Below are positions 1-4,754 of a stretch of DNA of 5,258 nucleotides, piece after piece; the stretch's first letter is position 1, and each line of letters opens with the position of its first letter. Origin of the DNA: an uncultured Clostridia bacterium. Its GTDB lineage: Bacteria > Bacillota > Clostridia > Lachnospirales > Lachnospiraceae. The position numbers and the translations under genes were made by a program. The notes under the pieces are model-generated. The model was not told where the DNA came from, made no database searches, and worked only from the letters and a program-made list of their open reading frames with translations. The stretch is taken from contig CALASV010000402.1 of NCBI GenBank assembly GCA_937888895.1, positions 1 to 5,258 on the forward strand, in the 5' to 3' direction.

Positions 1-50
1 CAGATTCTTTATTGTCTGAGCCACCAGGGAAGCCATATATATATATATAT
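1..50 (+). mobile_element. 3' end of a ruminant tRNA-derived SINE (Bov-tA type), host DNA
   Basis: The stretch at about 4-34, ending in GAGCCACCAGGGAAGCC, matches from memory the 3' end of the tRNA-derived SINEs abundant in cattle, sheep and goat genomes, where the phrase 'gattctttaccgtctgagccaccagggaagcc' is typical. It is followed by (AT)8 at 35-50, a tail microsatellite commonly seen on these SINEs. Nothing here is coding. Its composition differs from the phage sequence that follows. The assignment rests on recalled consensus sequence and not on an alignment, but the match is long and distinctive. Confidence 0.8.
35..50. repeat. (AT)8 microsatellite
   Basis: Eight perfect AT dinucleotides directly follow the SINE 3' end. 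This is the usual simple-repeat tail of ruminant SINEs, so it belongs with the host-derived segment and not with the phage. Confidence 0.9.
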
Positions 51-127
51 TCAATAGACACAGGCTTTTTCCATATCTTGGCTGTTGGGAATAATAGTAT
101 ATTGAACTTGGGGGGGGGTGCAGATAT
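51..127 (+). mobile_element. LINE-1 3'-UTR-like fragment, host DNA
   Basis: The run around 68-90 (TTTTTCCATATCTTGGCTGT) and the later GGGGTGCAGATAT around 115-127 recall the mammalian L1 3' region, usually 'ttttccatatcttggctattgtgaataatgctgcaatgaacatgggggtgcagatatct'. The copy here is diverged and carries nine consecutive G at 110-118. It ends where the phage reading frame begins. The identification is from memory of the consensus; the exact right border is uncertain by several bases because the last matching bases are A/T-rich. Confidence 0.65.
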
Positions 128-135
128 TTATTTAA
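119..135. other. Host/phage chimeric junction
   Basis: Left of this interval the sequence looks like mammalian repeats. Right of it an AT-rich phage frame runs without a stop to 403. The change happens within the stretch TGCAGATATTTATTTAAG, so it can only be placed to within about 15 bases. The most likely cause is artificial joining in a metagenomic library or assembly, possibly helped by the low-complexity G run. A true integration of phage DNA into an animal genome is very unlikely. Confidence 0.7.
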
Positions 136-403
136 GAAAGAAATTACAGGTAAACTTAATAATCTTTGTGCTGGATATAAAGTAACTATACTTAATACTC
201 TTGATGATACACCTATTGAATTAAGAGATATTGATTATAATTATTATTATCAAGAAGCTATGAAGATTATTGACCCTATTCAATTAGGTATTGCACCACA
301 GCAAAAAGCTAATGCTCTTTTAGGTCAAAAATCTGGTAAAGCACTTATTAAAAAATATAGTGGGATGTCAGGTGAATTAAGTCTATTTGATAATAATGAA
401 TAA
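128..403 (+). CDS. C-terminal fragment of an unidentified phage protein, possibly DNA polymerase
   Basis: This open frame of about 90 codons has lost its 5' part at the chimeric junction and ends in TAA at 401-403. The translation begins around FKKEITGKLNNLCAGYKVTI, contains IDYNYYYQEAMKIIDPIQLGI-like sequence (IDYNYYYQ at 230-253), and ends SGELSLFDNNE. It was not recognised with certainty. An aromatic-rich 'DY.YYY....KII.PI' segment near the C-terminus resembles the last helix region of family B DNA polymerases. The very end, ELSLF, resembles the bacterial sliding-clamp binding motif QL(S/D)LF found at the tails of polymerases and other clamp clients. Both hints point to a replication enzyme, but neither is conclusive. 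The stop overlaps the next gene's ATG by eight bases (ATGAATAA), which indicates translational coupling in one operon. Codon use (AAA, AAT, ATT, TTA) matches the rest of the phage sequence. Confidence 0.6.
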   Translation, partial: LFKKEITGKLNNLCAGYKVTILNTLDDTPIELRDIDYNYYYQEAMKIIDPIQLGIAPQQKANALLGQKSGKALIKKYSGMSGELSLFDNNE

Positions 404-1784
404 TAAACAATATTTAGAAATAGTAAAACAAGTAAAAGATGGATTTCAAGCAGTAAAAGGAAAAGGTTATTGCTTTATAACTCCACCTGTTCCTTCTATT
501 ATGATTATATTTGATGTTATAATCAGTCTTATAAATAGAAGGCCTGATATTAATATTTTAATAGTTATAAATGAATATCGTGATAAAAATGATATTACAG
601 AGGCTTTTACATCAACAGGTAGAAATGAATTTACCAAGAATCTAAAATTTATAAGCATTAATTATGCAGCTAAAATTATTCTTAATTCCTATGACTGTTG
701 TATACTTATTGACCCTCTTGATGATATAAATACTGTTGAAAAAATTACTAATAAAGTTAAATTTGTTCTTGCAATATTTAAGAAACCTTTTATTAATAAT
801 TATTATAGAAATCGTTTAAATAGTTTATTAAAAGAAATACCTGTTAAAATTGATTCTGAAAGATTAAATAATTCTCGTATTTATTCCCCCGTAGAGGAAT
901 ATAGACATTCAGTTTCTCTTACTGATGATGAAATAGAACTATCTAAGAAATATGATGCTTATATAAGAGATACTATTGCTATATTTGGAGATTTAAAAAC
1001 AATAGATTATTGTAGAAGTGGTAATCCAGCCACATATCAATCTGCTATGGATTGTAAATATGAAGTAGCTGCAAGAAATGGTTGGTCTGCTGATATGGAT
1101 AAAACTATTGAAATAAATCAACAAATAGATGCTATGTATAATCCAAACGCTCTTACTGAAAGAGTTAATACTGTATTTCAAATTACTCATTTAAGGAAGA
1201 AACTTCTTACTGATAATAAAGCAAAACTTCCTATGATTAAAAGTATTATTGAAAAAGAACCCGATAAGAGGTATTTGATTGTTTCCTCTACGGGGGATTT
1301 TTGTAATGCTATAATGAAATATTTGATTGATAATAGTTTTAATTGTACCGGTTATCACAATGAATTAGAAGATGCTTATCTTACAGATGCTAATGGTCAA
1401 ATAATTTGCTATAAGTCTGGAGAATTTAAAGGACAACCTAAAGTTTTTAAAGCTGCTGCTCTTTCTTCTAATAACCTTTTAGGATATAATTCAGGTTATT
1501 ATAATATAATGTGTATTAAAAGTTCTTGTAAACCGGATATAGAAACGGATGCTGATATTATTATATTTACGACTCCACTTATTGATAATATATTTGCTTT
1601 TAGACAAAGATTTCAAAATATTTCTATTCCAAATCCAACAATAATTCATAGAATATATTGTACAAATACTAACGAAGAAACAACCATCACAAAAGAAGTT
1701 GCGTCATCACTTGTAAATTTGCACGATGATATAGACGAAAAATCTATTATGATAGATGAAAAAAGTGGAGATATTATTTTGTAA
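396..1784 (+). CDS. SNF2/SF2 helicase-fold protein with degenerate ATPase motifs
   Basis: The 462-residue product reads like the two RecA-like domains of an SF2/SNF2 helicase. Domain 1 is at about 20-150: GYCFITPPVPSIMIIFDVI lies where motif I should be, NILIVINEYRDKNDITEAF (53-71) resembles motif Ia, CCILIDPLDD (101-110) sits at motif II, and KFVLAIFKKP (122-131) at motif III. Domain 2 starts near 265 with the SNF2-like 'LRKKLLTDNKAKLPMIKSII' followed by RYLIVSS (292-298), and ends with ADIIIFTTPLIDNIFAFRQRF (386-406) at motifs V-VI. The GxGKT of motif I is replaced by PPVPSIM and the DEAH of motif II by DPLD, so ATP hydrolysis looks lost. If so, the protein would be a DNA-binding or scaffolding subunit and not an active translocase. 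ATG at 396 is chosen because it overlaps the upstream stop; an in-frame TTG at 387 would add three residues. 15 of 18 Arg codons are AGA or AGG. The helicase fold is inferred from motif order, and a distant unrelated protein is possible. Confidence 0.65.
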   Translation: MNNKQYLEIVKQVKDGFQAVKGKGYCFITPPVPSIMIIFDVIISLINRRPDINILIVINEYRDKNDITEAFTSTGRNEFTKNLKFISINYAAKIILNSYDCCILIDPLDDINTVEKITNKVKFVLAIFKKPFINNYYRNRLNSLLKEIPVKIDSERLNNSRIYSPVEEYRHSVSLTDDEIELSKKYDAYIRDTIAIFGDLKTIDYCRSGNPATYQSAMDCKYEVAARNGWSADMDKTIEINQQIDAMYNPNALTERVNTVFQITHLRKKLLTDNKAKLPMIKSIIEKEPDKRYLIVSSTGDFCNAIMKYLIDNSFNCTGYHNELEDAYLTDANGQIICYKSGEFKGQPKVFKAAALSSNNLLGYNSGYYNIMCIKSSCKPDIETDADIIIFTTPLIDNIFAFRQRFQNISIPNPTIIHRIYCTNTNEETTITKEVASSLVNLHDDIDEKSIMIDEKSGDIIL

Positions 1785-1838
1785 TATGGAAAAAATTCCC
1801 TATTTTTGTGTCAGATATTTAAGCAAGCTCTTTGATAT

Positions 1839-2801
1839 ATGGAAAATGCAATTACTCCTGTAAAGGATAATGCTACTACTAATCCCAATGGTAGTAGTAA
1901 TCCTAAAGGAACTCAACTTCCAGCTCATATTCAAACTGATAGAGGTCTTGCAAGTGTTAATCTATTTAATCCTACTGAACTTGCTGCTGCTGAAACTTTA
2001 ATGGAAAAGTTAATGCGTAGTGAAAAAGGTGGTATTAAAAGTGTTAATGAAGGAATTTCTATCCTTCTTAGAGCTAAAGATTTAAATCTTCCGTTTAGCA
2101 CTTGTATCGAACATATTCATGTTATAAATGGTAAGACTGGTGTTGATATTCATGTTATAAAAGCATTGTTACTGAGGGCAGCTTGTCATTGGGAGTGTCT
2201 TGAGGACTATCAAGCTCTGTATGAATATACAGACGGTTTCAATGTTTATAATGAAAATAATCTTCCCGATTATTGTATTCGTTGTAATACTGCGAAAGAA
2301 GCTCTTGATAAAGCTTCTAATGATGATAGTGGTGAACATATGTATGTTTATCCTGTAAGATTCTATAAAGACATTAATGGTAATATTTATAGAGATTACC
2401 AACTAAATGCTAATCGTTCAGCTTTTCAAATTATTAGTCATATAAGTCAAGCTAAAGCTGTTGTTGAACAAAAGAAAATGCCTGTTTTCTTAATTCCAGC
2501 TGTTCCTATTGACTATATTACTAAATATAAAATTTATAGAAAAATTGGTGATGAATGGATGAGTAGTATTGGCAGTTTTACTTATTCAGAAGCTGTCGCT
2601 GCTGGATTACTTGAAAAAGATACTTATAAGAAATATGCCAGAATACTTATTCAACATAGAGCATTTACTTATGCTGCTCGTGATATTGCTTCCGATATCT
2701 TGTTTGGTGTTATGGAAACTACTGAGCTTAAAGTTGTTGCCGGTATTCCTATTGATGAACAAGATGTTATTGAAGTTGATGCAATTAAAGAAGAAAAATA
2801 A
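1839..2801 (+). CDS. RecT/Erf-like single-strand annealing protein
   Basis: This 320-residue protein resembles phage RecT-like annealing proteins, which coat ssDNA and pair complementary strands during phage recombination and repair. Visible hallmarks are 'ILLRAKDLNLPFSTCIEHIHVINGK' (75-99), matching the family pattern of an 'A..LGL.P......IHVINGK' core, then VDIHVIKALLLRA (102-114). Near the C-terminus, SFTYSEAVAAGLLEKDTYKKYA (246-267) is followed by ILIQHRAFTYAARDIASDILFG (269-290), matching 'sfT..eA..AGL..k..W..yp..ml..RA...aaR..fpd...G'. The middle (115-230) is less usual and holds CX3C (116, 120) and CX2C (146, 149) pairs that could bind zinc. The N-terminus has a short repeated NPNG/NPKG linker. 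The ATG lies 54 bases after the previous stop, with no Shine-Dalgarno sequence. Arg codon use is mixed (four CGT, eight AGA/AGG). Its place directly upstream of an SSB-containing block fits, since RecT-type proteins commonly sit beside an SSB. The family call is from motif recall and not alignment. Confidence 0.65.
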   Translation: MENAITPVKDNATTNPNGSSNPKGTQLPAHIQTDRGLASVNLFNPTELAAAETLMEKLMRSEKGGIKSVNEGISILLRAKDLNLPFSTCIEHIHVINGKTGVDIHVIKALLLRAACHWECLEDYQALYEYTDGFNVYNENNLPDYCIRCNTAKEALDKASNDDSGEHMYVYPVRFYKDINGNIYRDYQLNANRSAFQIISHISQAKAVVEQKKMPVFLIPAVPIDYITKYKIYRKIGDEWMSSIGSFTYSEAVAAGLLEKDTYKKYARILIQHRAFTYAARDIASDILFGVMETTELKVVAGIPIDEQDVIEVDAIKEEK

Positions 2802-2849
2802 ACAACTTACACTCACAATTTTTTATAAACCCTTTAAAACATTTCAATT

Positions 2850-3641
2850 ATGAACCCTAATGTTAAGTTTGGTTTTGGTGTCGCTATTTCCGGTCAGAGA
2901 AACAATGATTATGTTCCGGAACTTGTTGCTCTTAGCACTAAAGGCGGTTTCCGTATTACTCCTCAGGTTTCTAAGAAACTTGGTGTTGCCTCTGGTGATT
3001 ATGTAATGTTCATCAATAATTTTGATGAGATTGAGGCTGCTGTTCGTGCTCATGCTGAGGTGATTGTTGAGTTCTGCGAGGCTACCGGTCTTGATATTGA
3101 TTCTCCTGAGGCTATTGAGGCTGCTAAGAAGGAGTTTGGTATGTGGGCTATCGCTAAGGGTATTCAGTGCTTTGATAGCAAGGGTGTTGCTCTTAAGGCT
3201 GCTGAGCGTCTTTCTGACCTTCAGCGTGAGTCCCTTATTCGTCAGAATTTTGATGAGGCTCTTGCTGCTGCTATGGAGAATGAAGAGCTTCGTGATGCTC
3301 TTACCGCCGATGGTGTTGACACTGAAGCTCAGGTGAAGATTCTTGCTGAAGCTTATCAGGCTCCTCAGGTTGATAAGTTCCTTGGTAGCAAGACTGCTAA
3401 TTCTTCCAAGACTCCTGGTACTGGTGTCGTTCTTACTTTCTCCGATGCTAACATTTGGAACGCTCTTCGTGGTGAGCTTAAGGATGAGAAGTCTATGGCT
3501 CGTCACTTTGCTATCGACCTTGATAACGCTGGTGTTGCTGAGATTAGCAACGGTTATCAGACTGTTAAGGTTACCTATCTTCCTCTCGGTGAAGTTACCG
3601 ATGAGAAAGTTGTTGCTCGTTCCAAGAAAGATGCTGAGTAA
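2850..3641 (+). CDS. Unrecognised protein, probably highly expressed, with an AbrB-like N-terminal stretch
   Basis: The function of this 263-residue protein is not recognised. Residues 25-57 (LVALSTKGGFRITPQVSKKL, then GVASGDYVMFINN) resemble the swapped-hairpin AbrB/SpoVT pattern 'fRlTpevrkaLgl..GD.V'. That may mean DNA binding, but it is a weak likeness. Residues 60-170 are helical-looking, Ala/Glu-rich and acidic. Residues 190-246 look like a beta-rich domain (GTGVVLTFSDANIWNAL, later YQTVKVTYLPLGE). There is no signal peptide or membrane segment, so it is probably cytoplasmic. Nine of ten Arg codons are CGT and Glu is mostly GAG, unlike the neighbours, which suggests very high expression. 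It lies between the annealing protein and ssb, and a terminator follows, so an abundant DNA-associated role is plausible but inferred. The 48-base leader is A/T-rich and lacks a Shine-Dalgarno sequence. ATG at 2850 is the first in frame after the upstream gene. Confidence 0.85.
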   Translation: MNPNVKFGFGVAISGQRNNDYVPELVALSTKGGFRITPQVSKKLGVASGDYVMFINNFDEIEAAVRAHAEVIVEFCEATGLDIDSPEAIEAAKKEFGMWAIAKGIQCFDSKGVALKAAERLSDLQRESLIRQNFDEALAAAMENEELRDALTADGVDTEAQVKILAEAYQAPQVDKFLGSKTANSSKTPGTGVVLTFSDANIWNALRGELKDEKSMARHFAIDLDNAGVAEISNGYQTVKVTYLPLGEVTDEKVVARSKKDAE

Positions 3642-3676
3642 TAATTGCATTTTGCATATAGCTGCTAATTAAAAGG

Positions 3677-3714
3677 ATATAGTCCGTACTTAATTTAGTG
3701 CGGACTATATTTTT
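3677..3714 (+). terminator. Rho-independent terminator after the 263-residue gene
   Basis: ATATAGTCCGTACT (3677-3690) pairs with AGTGCGGACTATAT (3697-3710) over 14 base pairs with one T-G wobble, around the loop TAATTT. TTTT follows at 3711-3714, and the sequence stays T/A-rich. It lies 35 bases after the TAA of the upstream gene. The next gene starts only 34 bases past the T-tract, so any ssb promoter must be very close or upstream of the hairpin, or transcription must read through. Confidence 0.85.
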
Positions 3715-3729
3715 ATATCTATTAACCTA

Positions 3730-3749
3730 ATAAATTTAATTAAATTTAT
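3730..3749. promoter_or_regulatory. 20-bp perfect palindrome overlapping the ssb start codon
   Basis: The half-site ATAAATTTAA is followed directly by its reverse complement, giving an uninterrupted 20-bp palindrome whose last two bases are the AT of the ssb ATG. It also contains two TAAATTTA units (3731-3738 and 3741-3748). A dimeric repressor or an autoregulating SSB could use such a site. Because the stretch is pure A/T and the genome is AT-rich, chance is a real alternative. Confidence 0.35.
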
Positions 3750-4674
3750 GCCTGAAGTCAATAATGCTGCTGCGGTTGCAAACGCAACAGAAGCTAAGAC
3801 AGAAGCTAAGAAGCCCATTCGTAGGGGTGTTAGTACCGCTCTTGGTACTACTAATCTTAAGTTTGATACTCGAGATGTTCAGCCGAATGGTCTATTTCTT
3901 GCTCACCTTGACAAAGTAGAAGTTACTTCGTTTGTACCTGGAGAAGGTAAGACCGGTATGCCTTCTTTCAATGGTCTCGAAGTTCCTCGTATTACTTTTA
4001 CTTTTGCTTCCAACGAAGACGAAATTAATAAGCGTCGTAAAGTTTATCTTCAGTTTAACGCTGTTGAGTCTACTGCTCTTACTATTCCTGGTAAGGCAGA
4101 AGAATGGAAAGTTAATATTCCTCTCAATTATCTCAAGCATATTCTCGATGTCTTTGTTTTCAAAGGTCGTGAAATGACCGAGGATGAAGCTGTTGCTCTT
4201 TCTCTCGATTATGTTGATTTTGATGAAAACGGTGAATATGTAACTGTTCCTGCTGAAGAAGTTCTTGCTGCTTGGAAGAATCTGTTTGAAAATGTTGCTA
4301 CTATGCTTAATGCTGGTAACAGTGGTAAACCTTATTTCAAGACTGCTGATAACAAGAACATTGCTCTTTGGATTAAACTTATTCGTTATTTCAAAGTTAA
4401 GAATGAGTGGAAGCCTGTTAATAATGAGTCTTTAGCTTTCCCTCAATTTGTTGGTGAAGGTGTCATTGAAATCTTCCAACCTAATGTTAATCCTACTATT
4501 AAGATTGATGTTACTCGTGAAAAGATTAAAGTGATGGATTTACAAAAGCAAGCTGCTAAAGCTCCCAATGCAGCTCTTCCCGCAGCCCCTGCCGGAGGAA
4601 TTGATGTTGCTGCAATGATGGGTGGTGGTCTTGCTGGTCCTGCTATTACAGCTGAAGACGATTTACCTTTCTAA
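3748..4674 (+). CDS. ssb: Phage single-stranded DNA-binding protein
   Basis: The product coats ssDNA at forks and recombination intermediates and recruits partners through its tail. The key evidence is the C-terminal end: an Ala/Gly/Pro-rich flexible linker (about 267-300) followed by AEDDLPF as the last seven residues. This is the acidic tip that lets bacterial SSBs bind replication and repair proteins. Residues 45-140 (for example NGLFLAHLDKVEVTSF and VPRITFTFAS) are beta-rich and fit an OB-fold, as does the later IEIFQPNVNPTIKIDV (240-255). At 308 residues it is much longer than a typical bacterial SSB (about 150-180), which fits large phage SSBs. The basic N-terminal tail contains a 12-bp tandem repeat at 3787-3810 encoding TEAK twice. 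Seven of nine Arg codons are CGT, a sign of high expression. It is flanked by terminators on both sides and has no Shine-Dalgarno sequence. The SSB role is well supported by the tip; the exact fold is inferred. Confidence 0.85.
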   Translation: MPEVNNAAAVANATEAKTEAKKPIRRGVSTALGTTNLKFDTRDVQPNGLFLAHLDKVEVTSFVPGEGKTGMPSFNGLEVPRITFTFASNEDEINKRRKVYLQFNAVESTALTIPGKAEEWKVNIPLNYLKHILDVFVFKGREMTEDEAVALSLDYVDFDENGEYVTVPAEEVLAAWKNLFENVATMLNAGNSGKPYFKTADNKNIALWIKLIRYFKVKNEWKPVNNESLAFPQFVGEGVIEIFQPNVNPTIKIDVTREKIKVMDLQKQAAKAPNAALPAAPAGGIDVAAMMGGGLAGPAITAEDDLPF

Positions 4675-4708
4675 AATAAAACTTTCGCTATACCAACTTT
4701 TGAAAGTG

Positions 4709-4739
4709 GGGGACATATCTTAATTGATGTGTCCCCTTT
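4709..4739 (+). terminator. Rho-independent terminator after ssb
   Basis: GGGGACATATC (4709-4719) pairs with GATGTGTCCCC (4726-4736) over 11 base pairs with one T-G wobble, around the loop TTAATT, and TTTATTATTCTTT follows. It begins 35 bases after the ssb stop. A smaller stem, ACTTT (4681-4685) with AAAGT (4703-4707), lies directly upstream and could stack on it. The primase ATG comes only 15 bases after the last T of the first T-run, so downstream expression probably depends on incomplete termination. Confidence 0.8.
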
Positions 4740-4754
4740 ATTATTCTTTATAAA

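Noticed and set aside
1790..1807. A-tract/T-tract inverted repeat between the helicase-like and RecT-like genes as a terminator
   Set aside because: Only six A-T pairs form and no GC stem exists, too weak to call a terminator.
1874..1899. TACTACTA/TAGTAGTA inverted repeat near the start of the RecT-like gene
   Set aside because: An 8-bp stem with a 10-base loop inside codons for a Thr/Ser/Asn-rich linker is more simply explained by low-complexity coding sequence.
2861..2872. TAAGTTTG matching the Bacteroides -7 promoter pattern TAnnTTTG
   Set aside because: It lies inside the coding sequence (Lys-Phe codons) with no matching -33 element, and the same string occurs in ssb coding sequence.
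2844..3650. 268-codon open frame on the - strand opposite the 263-residue gene
   Set aside because: It lies codon-on-codon against the sense gene and stays open because that gene's codon bias avoids TTA, CTA and TCA. Its Ser/Leu/Asn-rich translation has no domain character, and the sense frame fits the operon.
3064..3672. Two Leu-rich + strand open frames (3064-3336 and 3343-3672) inside the 263-residue gene
   Set aside because: They are +1-shifted readings of GCT/CTT-rich codons, giving artificial Leu/Val/Arg-rich peptides, with no start context.
2822..4754. TTTATAAA present shortly before two starts (2822-2829 and 4747-4754) as a possible phage promoter element
   Set aside because: It is a short A/T palindrome expected often in this AT-rich sequence, it abuts the ATG in the second case, and it is absent before the other genes.
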